Origin: Elusimicrobia bacterium RIFCSPLOWO2_01_FULL_59_12
GTDB taxonomy: Bacteria; Elusimicrobiota; Elusimicrobia; 2-01-FULL-59-12
Length of the DNA stretch: 5,326 nucleotides
Assembly: GCA_001800075.1 (NCBI GenBank)
Contig: MGUR01000003.1
Span: forward strand, 70,184 to 75,509
Direction of reading: 5' to 3'
Position 1 is the stretch's first letter; each line of letters begins with the position of its first letter. The notes below the pieces were generated by a model. It was not told where the DNA came from and ran no database searches. It was given only the letters and a program-made list of their open reading frames with translations. A program made the translations under genes and the position numbers. Positions 1-5,326 of this stretch are shown here, piece after piece.

Positions 1-189
1 ACCGTGCTGGCCGCCGCGTTTTCCCACGTAGAGTTTCGGGATTCCCGGTCTGGCCCAGGCCAGAAGCTGCGGGTTGACCAGCGCGTCGTAAATAACCACA
101 TCGGCCTTCGCCAGGACGTCGCGTCCCTTCAGCGTCAACAAACCGGGATCTCCGGGGCCCGCGCCGATGAGGTATACTTTTCCTCTCAT
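1..189 (-). CDS. cobA: Uroporphyrinogen-III C-methyltransferase (SUMT), 5' part only
   Basis: Only the first 63 codons are present; the gene runs off the left edge. The family uses S-adenosylmethionine to methylate uroporphyrinogen III twice, giving precorrin-2, the branch point to siroheme, cobalamin and heme d1; it is cytosolic. The translation opens MRGKVYLIGAGPGDPG, the glycine-rich N-terminal loop of tetrapyrrole methylases (residues 5-16), then LLTLKGRDVL and ADVVIYDALVNP (residues 29-40), which fits SUMT better than RsmI or other relatives. The ATG at 189 is the natural start: the upstream in-frame stop is at 214-216 and no other start codon lies between. There is no clear Shine-Dalgarno sequence. 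Its 5' end overlaps or abuts that of the divergent peptidase gene. A fusion to HemD, common in this family, cannot be judged because the 3' part is missing. Confidence 0.9.
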   Translation of the reverse strand, partial: MRGKVYLIGAGPGDPGLLTLKGRDVLAKADVVIYDALVNPQLLAWARPGIPKLYVGKRGGQHG

Positions 190-1336
190 GATGAAACCGA
201 GTCTATCAAATTGTCAGCCCAAGCCTCACCCCCCGACCCCTTCTCCCGGCGGGAAAAGGGAAGCGAAAAAATGGTGCACCCTCTCCCACCGGGGAGCGAG
301 GCTTCTTATTTCCTTTGCGATGTTTTTCTTAAGCGGGACCCCGGTCCCGTCCGTCATGGCGGCCGATTCGCCGGAAGCGGTCCGGCTTCTGTCGGTGGCG
401 GTCCAGGCATATTATCGGGAAGACTACGGAGCGGCCAAGATCAACCTCGAGCGGGCGCTCGAACGACAGCCTGATTTCTCGGAAGCGTATTTGCTGAAAG
501 GCCTCCTGCAGCACCATGACGGCCAGAATGACAAAGCGGCGGCGAGTTTCGATCGCGCCCTGAAACTGAACCCCCGGCTGCCTGAGGACCTGCGAAAACG
601 CCTGGAAGAGCGGGCGCACGCGATTGAGGGCCGGCTGACGGAGCAGGACTTTTCCCATTTTCACGTGCAGTTCAACGGCGCGGAGCGGCGGGAACAGGCC
701 TGGCAGGCCGTCAAACATCTGGATGACGCGTACAGAGACCTCGGCTCCCGGTTCGGCGTCTATCCCCCGATTCGTTTCCCCGTGATCATCTTTACCAGCC
801 AAGAGTTTCTGGAAGCGTGGTACGCGCCCATGTGGCTGGGCGGTTTTTTTGACCGCCGGGACGGGCGCATCCGGGTGCGCATCGACCCGCCGCCGGGGGG
901 AGACGACGAATACCGGAGACGGCTCCGCCATGAATACACGCACGCCTTCGTGAATTTCCTTTATAAGAAAGACCTGCCGGTGTGGTTCCACGAGGGGGTC
1001 GCTCAGTTCTATTCGTTTTCCAGCGCCTCAAACGGCTTCTGGAAAGCGAACCGTCTCGACGAACTGGCCAAGCTGACCCGGAAAGCGCCCTGGATGGAGA
1101 TAGGCCGGATGGAAGAAGTGATCACCAAAAAAAATGCGAGCCCGCTGGTGGTTTATTTGGCCTACCTGCAGGCGGAGGCGCTGGTGCTCTACGTGGCCAA
1201 GGAGCGCGGCGATTCGTGGATTCCTTCCTTCATGGAGCGCTTGCGGGGCGGGATGACGTTCGAAGCGGCTTTTCTGGATGTGGTGGGCGTGCCCCCCCCG
1301 CAGATGCTGGAAAACGTGCGCCGATTTCTCTCGTGA
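188..1336 (+). CDS. Exported TPR-containing gluzincin metallopeptidase (peptidase MA-like)
   Basis: Counting from the ATG at 188 the product is 382 residues. Residues 35-58 (RGARLLISFAMFF...VMA) look like a Sec signal sequence with cleavage near VMA/ADS, so the mature protein should be periplasmic. Residues 62-95 and 96-129 are two 34-residue TPR units, each ending in proline. The C-terminal half has the zinc motif HEYTH (248-252) and, 17 residues on, the third ligand Glu269 within VWFHEGVAQF, the HExxH...E signature of gluzincins such as the peptidase MA family. The active-site residues are intact, so catalysis is plausible; the substrate is unknown. The start is uncertain. In-frame ATGs occur only at 167, 188, 191 and 320. 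The one at 320 would delete the basic part of the signal, and the earlier ones give an unusually long n-region translated from a hairpin repeat. A GAGG at 169-172 mildly favours 188. The C-terminus ends just before a palindromic element. Confidence 0.82.
   Translation: MMKPSLSNCQPKPHPPTPSPGGKREAKKWCTLSHRGARLLISFAMFFLSGTPVPSVMAADSPEAVRLLSVAVQAYYREDYGAAKINLERALERQPDFSEAYLLKGLLQHHDGQNDKAAASFDRALKLNPRLPEDLRKRLEERAHAIEGRLTEQDFSHFHVQFNGAERREQAWQAVKHLDDAYRDLGSRFGVYPPIRFPVIIFTSQEFLEAWYAPMWLGGFFDRRDGRIRVRIDPPPGGDDEYRRRLRHEYTHAFVNFLYKKDLPVWFHEGVAQFYSFSSASNGFWKANRLDELAKLTRKAPWMEIGRMEEVITKKNASPLVVYLAYLQAEALVLYVAKERGDSWIPSFMERLRGGMTFEAAFLDVVGVPPPQMLENVRRFLS
224..300. repeat. C/G-rich hairpin intergenic repeat
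   Basis: The stretch CCTCACCCCCCGACCCC followed by a stem resembles the widespread bacterial repeat of the form CCCTCACCCC...CTCTCCC...GGGAGAGGG. The first hairpin pairs 238-247 with 251-260 (ten base pairs, one mismatch) around a 3-nt loop. The mismatch would be a G-U pair in minus-strand RNA. A smaller hairpin pairs 283-287 with 292-296. The repeat lies downstream of the candidate peptidase starts and upstream of its signal sequence, which is why the encoded residues there (proline-, lysine- and glycine-rich) look unlike protein. Assignment to the known repeat type is from memory of its pattern, not from a search. Confidence 0.55.
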
Positions 1337-1404
1337 CGTCATCCCCGCGTACGCGGGGATCCAGAATCATCGTGTACTGGATTCCCGCGTACGCGGGAAT
1401 GACG
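1337..1404. repeat. Nested palindromic repeat element between convergent genes (possible bidirectional terminator)
   Basis: Two 28-nt arms (1337-1364 and 1377-1404) are inverted copies with 26 of 28 bases matching, separated by a 12-nt spacer. Each arm contains a perfect 20-bp palindrome (1341-1360 and 1381-1400). This is the common GTCATTCCCGCG...CGCGGGAATCCAG type of dispersed element. Read as protein it gives the familiar spurious peptides VIPAYAGIQ and RVRGND. The element starts on the base after the peptidase stop codon, and the cysteine-rich gene stops within its spacer. The strong hairpins could end transcription from both sides, although no U-tract follows either stem, so intrinsic termination is unproven. 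Confidence 0.85.
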
Positions 1405-1723
1405 GGGTGAGAGATTCTCTGCATTTCTTCGAAAGTTTCCGCTTGTGCGCTTTTAAACAGGCTTCGAGCCGGCCTTCCCCGACCTGAATGCCCTCGCAAA
1501 AGGCGTCGATGTCCGCCTGGCAGGCTTCCCCGGCTTGCCGCACTTTTTCGAGCTCTTTCTCCCAGCAAGCGCCGACCGCCGTTGCGCTCGATAGACAACC
1601 CGCCGCGGGCGCACTGCTCACCAGAGCCGCGCTGCTCACCAGAGGTTGACTCGTTTCTACCCCATCCACCGGCCCGGCGAAACAAGCCAGGCATACGGCC
1701 GCGATGGGCCTGTATGTGTTCAA
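1367..1723 (-). CDS. Small exported cysteine-rich repeat protein (GLG1/FGFR-type repeat, PF00839-like)
   Basis: This is a 118-residue protein. The N-terminus (MNTYRPIAAVCLACFAG) resembles a short Sec signal; no canonical lipobox is present. Residues 22-50 are a low-complexity Ser/Ala/Val linker. Residues 68-101 carry a four-cysteine pattern, C68-x7-C76-x12-C89-x11-C101, with CQADIDAFC, GEGRLEACLKAH and LSKKC, matching the cysteine-rich repeat first named in Golgi GLG1 and widespread as small bacterial exported proteins; their biochemical role is unknown. The only plausible start is TTG at 1723. It overlaps the stop of the upstream membrane-protein gene in a TTGA tetranucleotide and has AGGTGAGG just before it, so translational coupling is likely. 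The final ~10 residues, after the domain, are encoded by the palindromic element and are probably not functional sequence. Other cysteines are C11, C14, C43 and C53. Confidence 0.75.
   Translation of the reverse strand: MNTYRPIAAVCLACFAGPVDGVETSQPLVSSAALVSSAPAAGCLSSATAVGACWEKELEKVRQAGEACQADIDAFCEGIQVGEGRLEACLKAHKRKLSKKCRESLTPSFPRTRESSTR
1610..1644. repeat. 18-nt period tandem duplication within the cysteine-rich gene
   Basis: Positions 1610-1626 and 1628-1644 are 17-nt copies with one mismatch, spaced 18 nt apart. They keep the reading frame and encode LVSSAA followed by LVSSAP in the linker between the signal sequence and the cysteine domain. This looks like a slippage duplication in a tolerant linker. 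Confidence 0.7.
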
Positions 1724-3213
1724 CGCCTCACCTGGTACAAAGCAAAGCCGGAGTCATCGCGCGCGTTCAGCCAGAGCGAATAAAGGCTGAAAAACGCTTT
1801 CCATGAATCGTCCTCCAAAATGCGCGAGGTGATAAAAATGTTCTGCTTTTTCGCGAGGAGGTTTTTGATCAGGGCCGCCAGCCGGGCGGGCTCTCCCGCG
1901 TAGCGCCCGATCACCAGCGGCCGCCGCTGCGCGAAGGTGGGAATGTACATTTCATCCAGCCCGCCGATCCCGGCGATCCAATCCCCTTCGGCGGTGCGCG
2001 CTTTTAAAAACGCCATGCGGGCCAGATGAGGGTTGTTGGACGCAAACGATCGCGGATATATCTCCGCGCCCAGATTGCCGATCCCCAGGCAGAGCGCCAA
2101 CGCCGCGACCGCCGGCCTCGCATACCGACGCACGGCCTGGACTTGTTGATACGCCAGGAACAGCAGAACGCTGACCGGAATCAAATCGCTCACGCGGTAC
2201 ACCATCGTCCACGGCTGCCAGCGCGTGAACACGCAGGCGTAGGCCGCCAGCCAGATCAAACACCCTCCCGCCACAGCGCGCTCATCCCGCAGCACCCGCC
2301 TGAAGCGGACAAGAAAACCAACCCCAAAGAAACCCAACAACACCCAGGCCGCCGCAAGAGCGGCGGGCGCGATCGTCCAGGCGGGGGGATGAGGGTAGGC
2401 GGGCTGGAAAGACCCCACGATATGCAGCGACATCTTGATCCATTCCCAGAACTTGGCGGCGCTGAGCCCCCCGCCGAAGGTGATCGAGCCGTGACGGTCC
2501 CCCGCGCTCCCAATGAACCAGATCAGGGCCTCCTGGACCGTCGCCGGCTTCTGAACGAACGCCAGCACCGCGGCGTAAGCGCACAGCGGCACCGCCGTCG
2601 CCGCGGCCGCATAACGCCCGACGGGCCGCCGCCAGGCCCGGCCATAGGCGCAGGCCAGGAACCAAAGCGCGACGGCGCCGAAAACAACGTTCATGATGTG
2701 GCCGAGGATCGCCAGGCCGTGAAGCGCGCCCAGGACGACCGGGTCCACCTTCTCTCCCCGGGCGAGCCTCACCAGAAAGTAAAAATCAGTCATGAGAAGC
2801 AGGGTGGAGAGTATGTAGTTTTCGGCGTCGGTGCTCCAGAGCCAGTACCCCAGAGAAAACCCCAGCACCGCGGTCCACGCGGCGCTGGAAAAGACGTCGC
2901 CTCCCAGCCTTCGAAGAATCCGGTAAAAAAGAAAAATTCCGGCCGATCCCAGGACCGCGTCCAGGATCTGAAGGGACGTCACGGCCAGGTGTTGAAAGCC
3001 GGCCGCCTGAAGAAGGGCATGGAACGTCAGCCCCAGCGGGCCGTACAACAGATAATTGCCCGCGAACAGATGGGCCCAGCGGCCGGTTTCAATCGGCATC
3101 GCGCGGACCAGCCCTTCAAAGACGTACGCCCGGCTGAGGAAGCCGGCGTAACCGCCAAAGGCCGCCAGCGCCAAAAGAAACGCCAGAAGCCGATCGCGGC
3201 CGGAAGACGTCAT
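1720..3213 (-). CDS. Polytopic membrane protein, GT-C glycosyltransferase-like
   Basis: The 497-residue protein has many hydrophobic segments over residues ~8-385 and a more polar C-terminal part (~390-497). The arrangement fits GT-C-fold glycosyltransferases (ArnT/PMT/DUF2723-like), which move sugars from polyprenyl-phosphate donors on the outer face of the inner membrane. Supporting points are an acidic first loop after the first membrane span (VFEGLVRAMPIETG, residues 31-44), where GT-C enzymes keep catalytic Asp/Glu, and the segment GYWLWSTDAENYILSTLLLM (122-141), which resembles the W-x-E-x-Y-x-L-x-x-L-type region of PMT-like and DUF2723 proteins. The acceptor and donor are unknown, and a non-enzymatic membrane protein is possible. 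The ATG at 3213 lies 4 nt after the terC stop, without a clear ribosome binding site. The 3' end overlaps the next gene by 4 nt. Confidence 0.6.
   Translation of the reverse strand: MTSSGRDRLLAFLLALAAFGGYAGFLSRAYVFEGLVRAMPIETGRWAHLFAGNYLLYGPLGLTFHALLQAAGFQHLAVTSLQILDAVLGSAGIFLFYRILRRLGGDVFSSAAWTAVLGFSLGYWLWSTDAENYILSTLLLMTDFYFLVRLARGEKVDPVVLGALHGLAILGHIMNVVFGAVALWFLACAYGRAWRRPVGRYAAAATAVPLCAYAAVLAFVQKPATVQEALIWFIGSAGDRHGSITFGGGLSAAKFWEWIKMSLHIVGSFQPAYPHPPAWTIAPAALAAAWVLLGFFGVGFLVRFRRVLRDERAVAGGCLIWLAAYACVFTRWQPWTMVYRVSDLIPVSVLLFLAYQQVQAVRRYARPAVAALALCLGIGNLGAEIYPRSFASNNPHLARMAFLKARTAEGDWIAGIGGLDEMYIPTFAQRRPLVIGRYAGEPARLAALIKNLLAKKQNIFITSRILEDDSWKAFFSLYSLWLNARDDSGFALYQVRR
1726..1733 (-). promoter_or_regulatory. 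Shine-Dalgarno sequence deciding the TTG start of the cysteine-rich gene
   Basis: Read on the minus strand, AGGTGAGG ends two bases before the TTG at 1723 and lies within the last codons (CAG GTG AGG CGT TGA) of the upstream gene. Its AGG at the upstream end is at about the normal spacing. It is the clearest ribosome binding site in the window and is the main support for the TTG start. Confidence 0.6.
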
Positions 3214-3217
3214 GAGT

Positions 3218-4123
3218 TTAGGAAGCGGGCTTTCGCAGGAGGGAAGCCGCGGTGGTGAGAACCAAAATCCCGACGGTGACGCCTAGAGAAACGCCGATAG
3301 GGATATGAATGACATTCGACAGGATCATTTTAACGCCCACCACCACGATAATGGCGGACAAACCGTAATGCAGGTAATGGAGTTTCGGGACGATTTGGGC
3401 GATGGCGAAATAGAGCGCCCGCATCCCGAGGATCGCGAAGACGTTCGACGTATACACGATGAACGAGTGGGTGGAAAACGCCAGAACGGCCGGGATGGAA
3501 TCCAGGGCAAAGACCACGTCCGTAAATTCAATCGTCAGCAGGACCACAAAGAGCGGGGTGGCCATCCACCGGCCCTTGATCCGGGTAAAGAAGTGATCAT
3601 GATCCTGATGATCGCTCACGGGCAGGTGCCGCTTAATGAAGTTGAGGGCGATGTTGGCCGCGGGGTCCGTCTCTTCCTCCGGCTTCCGCAGGGCCATTTT
3701 GATCCCCGTGAGGAGCAGAATGGCGCCGAACACGTAAATCATCCAGTGAAACCGGTGGAGGAGCGAAATCCCGGCCGCGATGAACAGGCCCCGCATTATC
3801 AGGGCGCCGAGAATTCCCCAAAAAAGGATCTTATGCTGATACTGCGCTTTGACGTGGAACGTGTGGAACAGGATAAAAAAGATGAACAGGTTGTCGACGC
3901 TGAGGGATTTTTCGACCAGATAGCAGGCCAGGAACTCCAGCGCCCGGACCTTCCCCATCCAGACGTAAATCCCCACATTGAAGAGAAGCGAAAGGACGAT
4001 CCAGAAAACGCTCCACCCGGCGGCCTCCCGGAATCGCACCTCATGCGCCTTGCGGTGAAACACGCTCAAGTCCAGCGCCAGCATGACCAGCACGAAGAGA
4101 TTGAACTCGATCCAGTAGGGCAT
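3218..4123 (-). CDS. TerC/Alx-family integral membrane protein
   Basis: The 301-residue protein covers the full TerC domain (PF03741) with about eight or nine membrane spans. Both family hallmarks are intact: EKSLSVDNLFIF at residues 71-82 (acidic Glu71, Asp77) and EFTDVVFALDSIPAVLA at 199-215 (Glu199, Asp202, Asp208). These conserved acidic residues lie in membrane segments and are thought to bind metal. Family members include E. coli Alx, linked to manganese export and alkaline pH, and TerC of tellurite-resistance clusters. No other ter genes are seen here, so the Alx-like reading (metal efflux, possibly Mn, or metallation of exported proteins) is preferred. A histidine-rich cytosolic loop (SDHQDHDHFF, 170-179) separates the two halves and could sense or bind metal. 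It begins 5 nt after the permease stop and ends 4 nt before the GT-C-like gene, so it is co-transcribed with both. Confidence 0.93.
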   Translation of the reverse strand: MPYWIEFNLFVLVMLALDLSVFHRKAHEVRFREAAGWSVFWIVLSLLFNVGIYVWMGKVRALEFLACYLVEKSLSVDNLFIFFILFHTFHVKAQYQHKILFWGILGALIMRGLFIAAGISLLHRFHWMIYVFGAILLLTGIKMALRKPEEETDPAANIALNFIKRHLPVSDHQDHDHFFTRIKGRWMATPLFVVLLTIEFTDVVFALDSIPAVLAFSTHSFIVYTSNVFAILGMRALYFAIAQIVPKLHYLHYGLSAIIVVVGVKMILSNVIHIPIGVSLGVTVGILVLTTAASLLRKPAS

Positions 4124-4128
4124 CGGTA

Positions 4129-5196
4129 TCAGGCGGGGTACTCCTCTTGATAAATCTTGAGAAAGGTGAGGAACGTCGCGACCAGAATCGGGCCGAGGAA
4201 CAAGCCCATCAGCCCGTAGAGCTTCAAACCGCCCAGGATGCTGAAGAAAATCAGGACAAACGGCATGCGGGCCCGGGACCCGATCAAAATCGGCTTGAGA
4301 AAGTTATCCATCAGCCCCACCAGGCCCATGCCCCACGCCAGCAGGAATAGTCCCCACGGCACATTGTTCGCCAGCATCGTCAGCCCCACCGGCACCGTCA
4401 CCAAAAAGGAAGCACCGATGAGGGACGCCAGGCCCGTCCCGATTCCCAGCATCAGGGGGAGCCGGACACCCGCGATCCAGAACCCGATGGTGGCCGTGAG
4501 ACCCTGGGCCGCGGCGGTGGCGAAAACGCCGATGGTGATCGCCCGGAACGTTTCATACACGCGCGCCACCAGCGCCTGTTTATGCTCCAGGCGCATCGGG
4601 ATCGCGTTAAGAAACCATTTGGCGTACCGGTCGCCGTCGCGAAACATGAAGAACAGGACGATCATCATGACGATCGCGTTGAACAGCGCAAACAGCGCGT
4701 GCCGCGCCAAAAACAGCCCGCCTGAGCTGATCAGGGCGCCGATTTTCGTCGCATTATCCAGAACCATGCTTTTCAGATCGATGTTCACCGTGCGTAGAAA
4801 GGTGGAGGCGGAGTAGAACACCGCCTGCAGCGGAACCGGGATGCGCTCCTTGAAGGCGACCAGGTCATGTTTCTGCACATCTTCCAGCAGCTCCTGCACG
4901 GTCGGCAGAAGCTTCCCCGCTTCTTGAATGATCACCTGGCAGATCGCGATCAACGGCAGCACCACCATGACCAGCGCGCCGGCGCTCATGACCAGCGCCG
5001 CCAGGGTGCGGCTTCGCATTTTTTTATGCACCCAGTCGCGTAAGGGGGAAAAGGCCATCGCCAGCATCACCGCGGCCAGCAACCCGGGCAGAAAGGGCCG
5101 CGACAGGACGAACAGCTGATAGGCGACCCAGGCAAAGGCCGCGAAAAAGAAAAACCGGACGAAGCGCTCGCGGTCAAACGGGAGGAGGGGCGGCAT
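4129..5196 (-). CDS. AI-2E family transporter (PerM/YdiK-like permease)
   Basis: The 355-residue length is typical for PF01594. There are paired N-terminal membrane spans (~16-47 and ~65-90), a polar amphipathic region (~91-150), and a C-terminal half with conserved family motifs: FRDGDRY (185-191), DNFLKPILIG (297-306) and GGLKLYGLMGLFLGPILVA (322-340). The family is named for AI-2 export by TqsA, but most members have other or unknown substrates, including Na+/H+ antiport in some, so the name should not be read as quorum sensing. The ATG at 5196 is the only standard start before the upstream in-frame stop (5278-5280). No Shine-Dalgarno is visible, which agrees with the promoter lying only 12 nt upstream. 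It is the first gene of the four-gene operon. Confidence 0.93.
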   Translation of the reverse strand: MPPLLPFDRERFVRFFFFAAFAWVAYQLFVLSRPFLPGLLAAVMLAMAFSPLRDWVHKKMRSRTLAALVMSAGALVMVVLPLIAICQVIIQEAGKLLPTVQELLEDVQKHDLVAFKERIPVPLQAVFYSASTFLRTVNIDLKSMVLDNATKIGALISSGGLFLARHALFALFNAIVMMIVLFFMFRDGDRYAKWFLNAIPMRLEHKQALVARVYETFRAITIGVFATAAAQGLTATIGFWIAGVRLPLMLGIGTGLASLIGASFLVTVPVGLTMLANNVPWGLFLLAWGMGLVGLMDNFLKPILIGSRARMPFVLIFFSILGGLKLYGLMGLFLGPILVATFLTFLKIYQEEYPA

Positions 5197-5208
5197 AAGC
5201 GTCCGACT

Positions 5209-5237
5209 ATTATGCCCGGATCGCGTCGAATTTGCAA
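5209..5237 (-). promoter_or_regulatory. Sigma70-type promoter for the four-gene operon
   Basis: On the minus strand the -35 box TTGCAA (5232-5237) and -10 box CATAAT (5209-5214) are separated by exactly 17 bp. The -10 box ends 12 nt before the ATG at 5196, so transcription should begin only a few bases upstream of the start codon. That gives a nearly leaderless mRNA with no room for a riboswitch or normal ribosome binding site. The prediction rests on consensus match and position only. Confidence 0.55.
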
Positions 5238-5250
5238 AAGGAACGCCTAC

Positions 5251-5326
5251 TGTCCTTCCTGAATCATAGGTTACACATTATACCGAAGACATAGGTAACA
5301 CTTTTTAGACTCATGGCATATAGGAG
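5251..5326 (+). mobile_element. Possible end of an insertion sequence, truncated by the window edge
   Basis: The last 76 bases are about 38% GC, clearly lower than the flanking genes. They may start with a TG dinucleotide terminus (5251), carry the two direct repeats described separately, and end with ATG GCA TAT AGG (5313-5324, MAYR), which resembles the first residues of some IS21-type transposases. The boundary, family and even the mobile nature are inferred. No transposase body, opposite terminus or target duplication is visible. Confidence 0.35.
5265..5301. repeat. Pair of 12-bp direct repeats with 25-bp period
   Basis: CATAGGTTACAC (5265-5276) and CATAGGTAACAC (5290-5301) differ at one base and are 25 bp apart. 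Multiple short direct repeats of the ACCTATG type near a terminus are seen at the ends of some insertion sequences, notably IS21-like elements, where they act as transposase binding sites. They could instead be operator half-sites for a regulator of the adjacent operon. Confidence 0.6.

Noticed and set aside
4..474. Plus-strand open frame (about 156 codons) at the left end
   Set aside because: It runs antisense to the clear cobA start, then through the hairpin repeat and out of frame with the peptidase signal and TPR sequence.
329..991. Minus-strand open frame (about 220 codons) opposite the peptidase gene
   Set aside because: The sense strand encodes TPR units and an intact zinc motif; the antisense product has no recognisable features.
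1337..1404. CRISPR array
   Set aside because: There are only two repeat copies, in inverted orientation, with a 12-nt spacer; this is a palindromic dispersed repeat.
2026..3258. Long open frame on the plus strand (about 410 codons) opposite the GT-C-like gene
   Set aside because: The product is Arg/Pro/Gln/Gly-rich without recognisable domains and lies wholly antisense to a coherent membrane protein; it is a GC-rich shadow frame.
3218..4123. Tellurite-resistance ter cluster
   Set aside because: No terA, terB, terD, terE or terZ-like gene accompanies TerC; the family is also common outside such clusters.
3305..4150. Plus-strand open frame (about 281 codons) opposite terC
   Set aside because: It is highly charged, low in hydrophobic residues and antisense to a clear TerC gene with both signature motifs intact.
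4238..4816. Plus-strand open frame (about 192 codons) opposite the AI-2E gene
   Set aside because: It is an antisense shadow of a well-conserved permease, with no domain or promoter of its own.
4129..5196. Quorum-sensing AI-2 exporter
   Set aside because: The family name alone does not support AI-2 transport, and no lux/lsr genes are present.
4124..5237. yybP-ykoY manganese riboswitch upstream of terC
   Set aside because: TerC is preceded by a 5-nt gap after the permease gene, and the operon leader is nearly absent, so there is no room for the aptamer.

Overview
The window is GC-rich, densely coding DNA that looks like a Gram-negative environmental bacterium. Several products carry Sec-type export signals or many membrane spans. 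Two classes of small palindromic intergenic repeat are present, of kinds common in Proteobacteria, NC10, Nitrospirota and similar genomes. The phylum cannot be fixed from this sequence alone.

Layout. At the left edge, positions 1-189 on the minus strand hold the first 63 codons of a uroporphyrinogen-III C-methyltransferase (cobA). Diverging from it, with overlapping 5' ends, is a plus-strand gene for an exported TPR plus gluzincin (HExxH...E) peptidase of the peptidase-MA type, ending at 1336. Its apparent N-terminus reads through a C/G-rich hairpin repeat (224-300), so the true start is uncertain. Directly after its stop codon lies a 68-bp element made of two 20-bp perfect palindromes in inverted orientation (1337-1404).

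From 5196 down to 1367 four minus-strand genes form one tight operon. They encode an AI-2E/PerM-family permease, a TerC/Alx-family membrane protein, a polytopic GT-C glycosyltransferase-like protein, and a small exported protein with one four-cysteine GLG1-type repeat. Gaps are 5 nt and 4 nt, then a 4-nt TTGA stop/start overlap. The last gene starts with TTG, is preceded by a strong Shine-Dalgarno sequence inside the previous gene, and ends inside the palindromic element. The two transcription units therefore converge on that element.

The operon has a good sigma70-type promoter (TTGCAA, 17 bp, CATAAT) placed so close to the first ATG that the transcript should be nearly leaderless. Just upstream, the last ~76 bases are AT-richer (about 38% GC) and carry two 12-bp direct repeats and a possible transposase start, suggesting an insertion-sequence end running out of the window.

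Nothing here is a clearly new defence or mobile system. The most interesting points are the palindrome element that supplies the end of one gene and abuts the other, the membrane operon with a coupled cysteine-rich exported protein, and the IS-like end beside the operon promoter. How the four operon products work together is unknown. Metal or redox homeostasis at the envelope is a guess based mainly on TerC/Alx biology.
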